Shown piece after piece: positions 48,034 through 54,084 of a stretch of 54,084 bases of DNA (position 1 is its first letter; the number at the start of each line of letters is the position of its first letter). Under the pieces are notes generated by a model, which was not told the DNA's origin, made no database searches, and saw nothing but the letters and a program-made list of their open reading frames with translations. The position numbers and the translations under genes are program-made. This stretch comes from Catellatospora methionotrophica. GTDB lineage: Bacteria; Actinomycetota; Actinomycetes; Mycobacteriales; Micromonosporaceae. The stretch is from assembly GCF_011297335.1 (NCBI RefSeq), contig NZ_JAAOTJ010000029.1, forward strand, positions 1 through 54,084. Direction: 5' to 3'.

Positions 48034-48437
48034 CGATACTCCTTAGCGGGATAGTCGCTGGGGCGTGCATCGGGGTTCTCGTTCAGCCAGGCCAGGTATC
48101 GGTTGTACTCGGCCAGCTGCGGATCGCCGGAATCCTCGTCCGCGGCAGTGGGCTGACTCACCCGCCGCGTGATGACCGGCCGGGGCCGGTCCACCGGGTC
48201 AACGGCCGGAGCCGGGGACTCGGCACGGCCCTTGCGGAGGGTGAGCCGCATCTCGCGGACCCAGATCACCACCACGAAGATCGCGAAGATCGGCCACTCG
48301 AAGGTGTACGCCCAGCTCAAAGTGTTTCCCTCGGCGGCACGGCCCGCCTGCCACCAGCCGAGGGCCAGACATGTGACGACGGCCAGCAGGGCCAGCGCAT
48401 GACCGGCCAGCCAGCCGGGGGTGAGCAGTCGTCGCAC
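48030..48437 (-). CDS. Conserved two-helix membrane protein
   Basis: 135 aa. Two N-terminal membrane helices ('WLAGHALALLAVVTCLALGWWQ' and 'FEWPIFAIFVVVIWVREM') flank a short outer loop 'AGRAAEGNTLSWAYT'. A ~70-aa cytoplasmic tail ends in 'LAEYNRYLAWLNENPDARPSDY'. The 'WWQ...W.YTFEWP.FA.F.V..W.RE' pattern recurs in actinobacterial proteins paired with DUF3817. The start is taken as GTG at 48437, without a clear ribosome site. It is coupled to the DUF3817 gene by a 4-bp overlap. Confidence 0.8.
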   Translation of the reverse strand: MRRLLTPGWLAGHALALLAVVTCLALGWWQAGRAAEGNTLSWAYTFEWPIFAIFVVVIWVREMRLTLRKGRAESPAPAVDPVDRPRPVITRRVSQPTAADEDSGDPQLAEYNRYLAWLNENPDARPSDYPAKEYR

Positions 48438-48504
48438 GGCAGCCAGACTACCTGCACCCCGAATCGACACCGGCCGCGCCGTTGGTGGAGGTGAAGCGGT
48501 CTCG

Positions 48505-48510
48505 TAGCCT
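48505..48510 (+). promoter_or_regulatory. -10 box (TAGCCT), leaderless candidate for the 227-aa membrane protein gene
   Basis: TANNNT ending 6 nt before the GTG at 48517. Confidence 0.5.
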
Positions 48511-48516
48511 TTGCGG

Positions 48517-49200
48517 GTGAACGCCGTGCCGACGACCCCGCGTGCCCGCGCCATCGTGCTCACCGTGGCCGGGCTGCTGCTCATCGCGGGCGCGTGGTGG
48601 TACGGGCGCACCACGCCCATCCACCCGATGTCCGCCGACGAGGCCGACACCGTCTGGCTGATCGTGCTGGGCGCCGGGGCCGCCATCGCGCGCTCCTTCC
48701 ACCTGATGCGTCACCCGAACGGGCGCTGGCGGCAGGGTGCCGCCGACGGTGAACCGGGTCTGGTGCTCACTCCGGTGTCGGACCGCGTGCTGACCGCGCT
48801 GTGGTTCGCCGTGCAGCTGCCGATCATCGCCCGCTGGGCGCGGCTGGACAGCACGCGCGAACTCTGGCTGGCGATCGGCTGGACACTGCTCGCGCTCGGG
48901 CTGCTCTGGGTGGTGGTGCGCCCGGCGCACGGCCACTCCCGGCAGGTCGTGCTCAACGCGAGCGGCGTGCGCGTACACCGGCGGCACGTGCCCTGGTCGC
49001 AGGTGCGCTCGGCGCGGCTGAACAGCGGGGCGGGCGTACGCCTGGAGACCGCCGACGGCACCGTGCGGTTGCGCGGCGCGGACTACCGGATGCGCGACGG
49101 CGACGTGGCCGCCGTCCTGCAGTACTACTACGACCACCCGGAGCGCCGCGGCGACCTGGCCCACCTCGACGAGGCCCCGCCGGAGCTGCGGTCGAGCTGA
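48517..49200 (+). CDS. Membrane protein with PH-like C-terminal domain, unknown function
   Basis: 227 aa. Four membrane helices lie in the first ~145 residues ('AIVLTVAGLLLIAGAWWYG', 'VWLIVLGAGAAIARSFHLM', 'VLTALWFAVQLPIIARW', 'LAIGWTLLALGLLWVVV'). The cytoplasmic domain 'QVVLNASGVRVHRRHVPWSQVRSARLN' with 'VRLETADGTVRLRGADYRM' looks like a bacterial PH fold. TAGCCT 6 nt before the GTG at 48517 favours this start. It is divergent from the two-helix gene and convergent with the acyl-CoA dehydrogenase. Confidence 0.75.
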   Translation: MNAVPTTPRARAIVLTVAGLLLIAGAWWYGRTTPIHPMSADEADTVWLIVLGAGAAIARSFHLMRHPNGRWRQGAADGEPGLVLTPVSDRVLTALWFAVQLPIIARWARLDSTRELWLAIGWTLLALGLLWVVVRPAHGHSRQVVLNASGVRVHRRHVPWSQVRSARLNSGAGVRLETADGTVRLRGADYRMRDGDVAAVLQYYYDHPERRGDLAHLDEAPPELRSS

Positions 49201-49227
49201 GCCAGGCCGGTGCCGCGACCCCGCACC

Positions 49228-50427
49228 TCAGCGGGCGCGGTACTCCTTGAGCAGGCCGCGCGAGATGATCGTCTTCTGGATCTCGCTGGTGCCCTCGCCG
49301 ATGAGCAGGAACGGCGCCTCACGCATCAGGCGCTCGATCTCGTACTCCTTGGAGAAGCCGTAGCCGCCGTGGATGCGGAACGACTCGGTGACGATCTCGT
49401 GGCAGTACTCGCTGGCCAGCAGCTTGGCCATACCCGCCTCGACGTCGTTGCGCTCGCCGGAGTCCTTGAGCCGGGCGGCGTTGACCATCAGCGCGTGCGA
49501 GGCCTCGATCTTGGTGCCCATCTCGGCCAGCTTGAACGCGATGGCCTGGTGCTGGGCGATCGGCTTGCCGAACGTGGCGCGCTGCTGGGCGTACGCCACG
49601 GCCAGCTCGAACGCGCGGATCGAGATGCCGCAGGCGCGGGCGGCCACGTTGACCCGGCCGACCTCGATGCCGTCCATCATCTGGTAGAAGCCGCGACCGG
49701 CCTTGTCCGCGCCGCCGAGGATCGCCGACGCGGGCACCCGGTGGCCGTTGAGCACCATCTCGGTGGTCTCGACGCCCTTGTAGCCCATCTTCTCGATCTT
49801 GCCGGGGATGGTCAGGCCGGGCGCGGTCTCGCCGAAGCCCGGCTCCTTCTCCAGCAGGAACGTGGTCATGTTGCCGTAGACGCTGTCCGCGCCCTGGTCG
49901 GTCTTCACCAGGGTCGCCACGACGGACGAGTACGCGCCGTTGGTCAGCCACATCTTCTGGCCGTTCAGCACGTACGCGTCACCGTCACGGACCGCCTTCG
50001 AGGTGATCGCGGCGACGTCGGAACCGGTGTTCGGCTCGGACATGCTGAACGCGCCGCGCACCTCGCCGGTGGCCATCCGGGGCAGCAGGCGCTGCTTCTG
50101 CTCCTCGGAGCCGTGCTGGCCGATCAGGTAGGCCACGATGAAGTGGGTGTTGACGATGCCGGACACCGACATCCAGCCGCGCGACAGCTCCTCCACGACC
50201 AGGGCGTAGGTCAGCAGGGACTCGCCGAGCCCGCCGTACTCCTCGCCGATGGTCAGGCCGAACAGGCCCATCTCCTTCATCCCCGCGAGGATCTCCTCGG
50301 GGTACTCGTCGGCGTGCTCCAGCCGCTGCGCACGGGGGATGATCTCCTTGTCGGCGAACTCGCGCACCGTCTCGAGGATCGCGGTCTGCACGTCGGACAA
50401 GCCTGGAGTGCGGGCGAGACGAGCCAT
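49228..50427 (-). CDS. Acyl-CoA dehydrogenase (candidate methylsuccinyl-CoA dehydrogenase)
   Basis: 399 aa FAD enzyme. The N-terminal helical domain is followed by 'GAFSMSEPNTGSDVAAITSKAV' (FAD/substrate loop), 'WLTNGAYSSVVATLVKT', 'GVETTEMVLNGHRVP', 'VAYAQQRATFGKPIAQHQAI' and the C-terminal 'FLLIGEGTSEIQKTIISRGLL', whose GEG holds the catalytic Glu. It fits the dehydrogenase that oxidises methylsuccinyl-CoA to mesaconyl-CoA, given the MaoC and CitE-type genes nearby; a leucine or fatty-acid pathway enzyme is the alternative. GGGAGG stands 7 nt before the ATG. Confidence 0.92.
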   Translation of the reverse strand: MARLARTPGLSDVQTAILETVREFADKEIIPRAQRLEHADEYPEEILAGMKEMGLFGLTIGEEYGGLGESLLTYALVVEELSRGWMSVSGIVNTHFIVAYLIGQHGSEEQKQRLLPRMATGEVRGAFSMSEPNTGSDVAAITSKAVRDGDAYVLNGQKMWLTNGAYSSVVATLVKTDQGADSVYGNMTTFLLEKEPGFGETAPGLTIPGKIEKMGYKGVETTEMVLNGHRVPASAILGGADKAGRGFYQMMDGIEVGRVNVAARACGISIRAFELAVAYAQQRATFGKPIAQHQAIAFKLAEMGTKIEASHALMVNAARLKDSGERNDVEAGMAKLLASEYCHEIVTESFRIHGGYGFSKEYEIERLMREAPFLLIGEGTSEIQKTIISRGLLKEYRAR

Positions 50428-50582
50428 CTGTCAGCCTCCCGGGACTGAACGAACCTTCAGGTGAGCTGAGTATGAGCCGGGCCCCAGTCCCATCCAAGGC
50501 GCTTGACAGCACCGTCACTGTGAAAAGGTTCACCGGGTTCGCTAACGTGCGCTGAACCCTCAACCGAGAGACAAGGCACCCC

Positions 50583-51023
50583 ATGAGCTACACCCCGCCC
50601 GGCCAGGACCCCTACGGCCAGCAGCCGGACCCCTACGCCCAGCAGCCGCAGCAGCCGAACCCGTACGGCCAGCCGCAGCCCCCCGCGCAGCCGTACGGCG
50701 AGCAGCCCGGCCTGCAGCAGCCCTACGCCCAGCCCTGGGGCGGCGCACCGGTGAAGCAGACCAACGGCCTGGCCCTTGCCGCGATGATCGTCGGCATCAT
50801 CTCCATCCCGTCCGCGTGCTGCGCGCTGCTCGGCGTCGCGGTCGGCGCGGCTGCCGCGATCATGGGCCACATCAGCATGAAGCAGATCGCCCAGCTGGGT
50901 CAGTCCAACCGGTCGCAGGCCCTGACCGGCGTCATCTGCGGCTACGTCGGCGTGGGTCTCGGCATCCTGAACGGCATCGCCGGGCTGGCGCTGAACCTCA
51001 ACGGCGGCTTCGGCTCCTTCTAG
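50583..51023 (+). CDS. DUF4190 membrane protein, tandem copy 1
   Basis: 146 aa. The first ~57 residues are a Pro/Gln/Tyr-rich cytoplasmic repeat region ('DPYGQQPDPYAQQPQQPNPY'). Two membrane helices follow ('ALAAMIVGIISIPSACCALLG', 'LTGVICGYVGVGLGILNGI') around the family loop 'GHISMKQIAQLGQSNRSQAL'. Function unknown. It is the first of three consecutive paralogues with the same layout. The acyl-CoA dehydrogenase gene is divergent. Confidence 0.88.
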   Translation: MSYTPPGQDPYGQQPDPYAQQPQQPNPYGQPQPPAQPYGEQPGLQQPYAQPWGGAPVKQTNGLALAAMIVGIISIPSACCALLGVAVGAAAAIMGHISMKQIAQLGQSNRSQALTGVICGYVGVGLGILNGIAGLALNLNGGFGSF

Positions 51024-51048
51024 CGAACCGTCGAGTCAGGAGCCCTTC

Positions 51049-51561
51049 ATGACATATCCGCCGCCCGCGAGCCCGGATCCGTTCAACCAGCAACCCGATC
51101 CGTACGCCGCGCCACCCACCCCGAACCCGTACGCCCCGCAGCCGGTCAGCGCCGACCCGTATGCGGCACCGCCGGTCAGCGCGGCCCCGTACGCCGCGCC
51201 GCCGCCGGGGGCGTACGTCGTGCCCCCGATGCCGTACGCGGCGGGCCCCGCCACCCAGGGCACCAACGGCATGGCGATCGCGTCGATGGTGCTCGGCATC
51301 GTGGGCGTGCTGATGTGCTGGTGCTACGGCATCGGCGCGCTGCCCGGCCTGATCGGCGCGATCCTCGGTCACGTCAGCCAGAAGCAGATCCGGGAGCGCC
51401 AGCAGGAGGGCAAGGGTCTGGCCATCACCGGCATCATCACGGGATGGTCCGCCGTCGCGCTGACCGTCATCGGGATCGTGATCGTGGTCATCATCATCGC
51501 CAACGACCCGACCTTCTGGGACGAGATCCAGAACGGCAGCAGCAGCAGCGACTGGGACTAG
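51049..51561 (+). CDS. DUF4190 membrane protein, tandem copy 2
   Basis: 170 aa. A Pro/Ala/Tyr-rich N-terminus of ~70 residues has repeated (D/A)PYAAPP units. The membrane core is 'MAIASMVLGIVGVLMCWCYGIGALPGLIGAILGHVSQKQIRERQQEGKGLAITGIITGW', then a second helix rich in Val/Ile. The short tail ends 'NGSSSSDWD'. It follows copy 1 by 25 bp; AGGAG is upstream. The core is the common DUF4190 form (GHVSxKQIR). Confidence 0.88.
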   Translation: MTYPPPASPDPFNQQPDPYAAPPTPNPYAPQPVSADPYAAPPVSAAPYAAPPPGAYVVPPMPYAAGPATQGTNGMAIASMVLGIVGVLMCWCYGIGALPGLIGAILGHVSQKQIRERQQEGKGLAITGIITGWSAVALTVIGIVIVVIIIANDPTFWDEIQNGSSSSDWD

Positions 51562-51573
51562 CTGGGAGAAGCC

Positions 51574-52080
51574 ATGACCTACCCGCCTCCGCCGTCCGGC
51601 CAGGACCCCTACCAGGGCCAGCCCGACCCCTACGCGCCGCCGCCGGCGGCCAACCCGTACGCGCCGCCGCCGACGAGCGTGCCGCCGGTCGCGCCGCAGT
51701 CGGCACAGCCGTACAGCGACCCGTACAAGGCCGCCGACCCGTACGCCGCCGCACCGCAGCTGCAGTACGGCCAGCCGCCCTACGGTCAGCAGCCCTACGG
51801 CGGTTACCCGCCGGCCCGGCCGCAGAACAGCATGGCCCTGGTCGCGCTGATCCTTTCCCTGGTCGGCCTGCTCACCTGGATCACCGCCCCGATCGGCGCG
51901 ATCCTGGGGCACTCCGCGATGAAGCAGATCCGCCAGAGCGGCGAGGACGGCGAGGGGCTGGCGAAGGCGGCGATCATCGTCGGCTGGATCATCACCGGCC
52001 TCGGTGTGATCGGCTGCCTCTGCGCCTTCGGCCTGCCGTTCCTGGCCGTGCTGGGCGCGGGCGGTTCGAGCAGCTACTGA
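51574..52080 (+). CDS. DUF4190 membrane protein, tandem copy 3
   Basis: 168 aa. It starts 'MTYPPPPSGQDPYQGQPDPY', sharing MTYPPP with copy 2 and QDPY.GQPDPY with copy 1. The Pro/Tyr-rich region reaches ~residue 88. The membrane core is 'MALVALILSLVGLLTWITAPIGAILGHSAMKQIRQSGEDGEGLAKAAIIVGWIITGLGVIG'. It follows copy 2 by 12 bp with GGGAGAAG upstream and ends before a strong terminator, so the three form one operon. Confidence 0.88.
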   Translation: MTYPPPPSGQDPYQGQPDPYAPPPAANPYAPPPTSVPPVAPQSAQPYSDPYKAADPYAAAPQLQYGQPPYGQQPYGGYPPARPQNSMALVALILSLVGLLTWITAPIGAILGHSAMKQIRQSGEDGEGLAKAAIIVGWIITGLGVIGCLCAFGLPFLAVLGAGGSSSY

Positions 52081-52094
52081 CGCCGTACCCCGGA

Positions 52095-52131
52095 CGAGGC
52101 TCCGTCCCGCGATCAGCGGGACGGAGCCTCG
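52095..52131. terminator. Terminator between the DUF4190 operon and the SDR gene
   Basis: Perfect 16-bp stem CGAGGCTCCGTCCCGC / GCGGGACGGAGCCTCG with a GATCA loop, between convergent stops at 52080 and 52155. Confidence 0.9.
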
Positions 52132-52154
52132 GCTCGTTCGGGGCGGGGTGCGGG

Positions 52155-52967
52155 TCAGGCGACCGCGGCGGCGCTCGCGTCCCACAGGCGCGCGGCGAAC
52201 TGCGGGTCACGCGCGCCGGGGTGCGGGCGGGTCGGCTTGCGCAGCACGTAGTACGCGCCGTTCTGCAGCTCCGCCGGGTCCGCGGTGGACAGCCAGACGA
52301 GCTGGTCGGCACCCTGCTCCGGGGTCGCGATGCCAGGCCCGATCTTGTAGAACAGCCGGGCGGCGGGCGTGCCGAAACGGGTCCGCACCACGCCCGGGTG
52401 GAACGAGAAGCTGAGCAGCTCCGGCCAGCGCCGGGCGGCCTCTGCCGCGAACAGGATGTTGGCGCGCTTCGAGCCGCCGTACGCCAGCCAGGCGCTGTAG
52501 ATGCCGCCGCGCCGGTCCAGGTTGTCCGGGTCGAGGGTGCCGAACGAGTGCGCCATCGACGCCGTGTTGACGATGCGGGCGCCCGGTGCGAGCTGGTCGC
52601 GCAGCAGGTGCGACAGCAGGAACGGGGCCAGGTGGTTGGTCTGGATGGTCAGCTCGTGACCGTCCACGGTGGTGGTGCGCCGGTTGGCGACCAGGCCCGC
52701 GTTGTTGGCCAGTACGTCGACGCGCTGCCCGGAGAGCTTGGCGGCCAGGTCGCGCACCTGCGACAGCTGCGCGAAATCGGCCAGCAGGCCGATCGGCTCG
52801 GGTCCCGCCGCCGCGGCGCGCACCGTGCCCAGCGCCGCGTCCAGCCGTCCCGGATCGCGCCCGACCAGAGTGACCTGCCAGCCCTGGCGTACCAGCGCGA
52901 CAGCGCCCGCCTGCCCGATGCCGGACGTGGCACCGGTGATCACCGCATGCCGCGTGAGATCTTCCAC
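52155..52967 (-). CDS. Short-chain dehydrogenase/reductase
   Basis: 270 aa NAD(P)-dependent oxidoreductase with Rossmann motif 'VITGATSGIGQAGAVALV', 'LANNAGLVANRR' (NNAG), 'IVNTASMAHSFGTLD' with the catalytic Ser, and 'YGGSKRANILFAAE' with YxxxK. The pattern follows retinol-dehydrogenase/WW-domain-oxidoreductase-like SDRs. Substrate unknown. The GTG at 52967 has GAGGAG about 9 nt upstream. It is divergent from the CitE-type gene. Confidence 0.92.
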   Translation of the reverse strand: MEDLTRHAVITGATSGIGQAGAVALVRQGWQVTLVGRDPGRLDAALGTVRAAAAGPEPIGLLADFAQLSQVRDLAAKLSGQRVDVLANNAGLVANRRTTTVDGHELTIQTNHLAPFLLSHLLRDQLAPGARIVNTASMAHSFGTLDPDNLDRRGGIYSAWLAYGGSKRANILFAAEAARRWPELLSFSFHPGVVRTRFGTPAARLFYKIGPGIATPEQGADQLVWLSTADPAELQNGAYYVLRKPTRPHPGARDPQFAARLWDASAAAVA

Positions 52968-53068
52968 AGTCCCGTTCTCCTCTCGACGGGAGTGAGGTTA
53001 CCGTGGCGTCAACTACTGAACACCCCGTGACGAAGTCATGGGCAGGCAGCGAAGCCTAAGGAGTATCG

Positions 53069-54022
53069 ATGGCCGCTCTCGGGCGTTCCCGCAGGTCGTG
53101 CCTGGCCGTGCCGGGTTCCAGCGTCAAGATGCTCGGCAAGGCCCAGGGCCTGCCGGCCGACCAGGTCTTCCTGGACCTGGAGGACGCGGTGGCACCGCTG
53201 GCCAAGCCTGAGGCCCGCAAGAACATCGTGGCCGCGCTCAACGAGGGCGACTGGGCCGGCAAGACCCGCGTGGTACGGGTCAACGACCTGACCACGCCGT
53301 GGACGTACACCGACGTCATCGCGATCGTCGAGGGCGCGGGCGCCAACCTGGACGCCATCATGCTGCCCAAGGTGCAGAGCGCGTCGCACGTGGAGTGGCT
53401 GGACCTGACGCTGACCCAGCTGGAGAAGTCGCTCGGCCTGCCGGTCGGCGCGATCGGCATCGAGGCCCAGATCGAGAACGCCGCCGGACTGGTCAACGTG
53501 GACGCCATCGCCGCCGCGTCACCGCGCGTGGAGACCATCATCTTCGGCCCCGCCGACTTCATGGCCTCGATCAACATGAAGTCCCTGGTCGTCGGCTCGC
53601 TCATCCCCGGCTACCCGGGCGACCCGTACCACTACATCCTGATGCGCATCCTGATGGCCGCCCGCATGCACGACAAGCAGGCCATCGACGGCCCGTACCT
53701 GCAGATCAAGGACGTGGACGGCTTCACCGAGGTGGCCCGGCGCTCGGCCGCGCTCGGCTTCGACGGCAAGTGGGTCCTGCACCCCGGCCAGTTAGACGCC
53801 GCCAACGAGGTCTACTCCCCGGCCCAGTCCGACTACGACCACGCCGAACTGATCCTCGACGCCTACGACTACTACACCTCCGAGCAGGGCGGCCGCCTCG
53901 GCGCCGTCATGCTCGGCGACGAGATGATCGACGAAGCCTCCCGCAAGATGGCCCTCGTCATCTCCGCCAAAGGCCGCGCCGCCGCAATGACCCGCACCAC
54001 CTCCTTCACCCCTCCCGCCTGA
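53069..54022 (+). CDS. HpcH/HpaI/CitE-family CoA-ester lyase (candidate L-malyl-/beta-methylmalyl-CoA lyase)
   Basis: 317 aa TIM-barrel lyase. 'RRSCLAVPGSSVKMLGKAQ', 'DQVFLDLEDAVAPLAK', 'IGIEAQIENAAGLVNVDAI', 'VETIIFGPADFMASI' and 'GKWVLHPGQLDAANEVY' place metal-binding Glu and Asp residues as in Mcl1/CitE. It fits cleavage of beta-methylmalyl-CoA to propionyl-CoA and glyoxylate, the step after mesaconyl-CoA hydration. AAGGAG precedes the ATG by 6 nt. The gene is complete; beyond it the window ends in a C-rich stretch without a gene. Confidence 0.92.
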   Translation: MAALGRSRRSCLAVPGSSVKMLGKAQGLPADQVFLDLEDAVAPLAKPEARKNIVAALNEGDWAGKTRVVRVNDLTTPWTYTDVIAIVEGAGANLDAIMLPKVQSASHVEWLDLTLTQLEKSLGLPVGAIGIEAQIENAAGLVNVDAIAAASPRVETIIFGPADFMASINMKSLVVGSLIPGYPGDPYHYILMRILMAARMHDKQAIDGPYLQIKDVDGFTEVARRSAALGFDGKWVLHPGQLDAANEVYSPAQSDYDHAELILDAYDYYTSEQGGRLGAVMLGDEMIDEASRKMALVISAKGRAAAMTRTTSFTPPA

Positions 54023-54084
54023 CCACCCACTCCCCACCCCCGCCCCGCCCCCGCCACCCCCGCCCCGCCCCTGGCGGGCCGGGC

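Noticed and set aside
54023..54084. C-rich tract at the right edge
   Set aside because: Short low-complexity intergenic DNA with no frame or symmetry; nothing supportable.

Overview
The window is one contiguous piece of a high-G+C actinobacterial chromosome. The evidence is pervasive G/C-ending codons, many GTG starts, FurA, ECF (SigE-family) sigma, Glp/SepX and DUF4190/DUF4383 families, a protein O-mannosyltransferase, and an apparent class of leaderless genes. Gene content points to Micromonosporaceae; I cannot fix the genus from sequence alone. No rRNA, CRISPR, prophage or transposase is visible. Two tRNAs (Gln-TTG, Ala-CGC) are present.

Layout. 1-3.7 kb: sulfate activation (cysN fragment, cysD, cysQ) behind a polyprenyl-phosphate sugar transferase. 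3.8-8.5 kb: pth, rplY, prs, a mini-LuxR protein and glmU, then tRNA-Gln. 8.6-11.2 kb: an HTH/LAGLIDADG-like protein, an acyl-CoA desaturase with a tandem operator, and a TetR regulator. 11.2-17.5 kb: paired DUF4383 proteins, an ABC-F ATPase, ispE, rsmA and a P450. 17.7-26.5 kb: DUF805, TatD, an orphan 410-aa protein, metG, a proline-rich membrane protein, rsmI, a protein O-mannosyltransferase and tRNA-Ala. 26.7-33.9 kb: the actinobacterial Glp-SepX(GlpR) divisome locus (galU, glp, rimJ, sepX), a diguanylate cyclase, and 5-FCL behind a 22-codon upstream ORF. 34-37.6 kb: an FmdB zinc ribbon, two small divergent genes, DUF2231, FurA, a RecB-like nuclease and MarC. 37.6-43.9 kb: PHP phosphoesterase, membrane beta-propeller protein and SigE-family sigma factor, PH-domain protein with a 52-aa membrane partner, DUF6758, a TrmH-family methyltransferase and a conserved hypothetical. 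44.1-54 kb: a MaoC hydratase, an acyl-CoA dehydrogenase and a CitE-type lyase (together matching the late ethylmalonyl-CoA pathway), interspersed with thioredoxin, an intein-containing Rv2578c radical SAM protein and three tandem DUF4190 proteins.

The most striking unexplained signal is a family of five dispersed palindromes. Each is exactly 63 bp (23-bp arm, 17-bp centre, 23-bp arm) and shares the outer sequence TAGACGCTGGCCTAT. The inner arm varies with compensatory changes, and a second mini-hairpin sits inside the 17-bp centre. Every copy is intergenic and lies about 20-65 bp 3' of a stop codon. Other notable points are an intein splitting the radical-SAM cysteine motif, at least nine start codons placed 6-8 nt after a TANNNT box, two conserved genes of under 60 codons, and a terminator hairpin buried in the coding end of a convergent neighbour.
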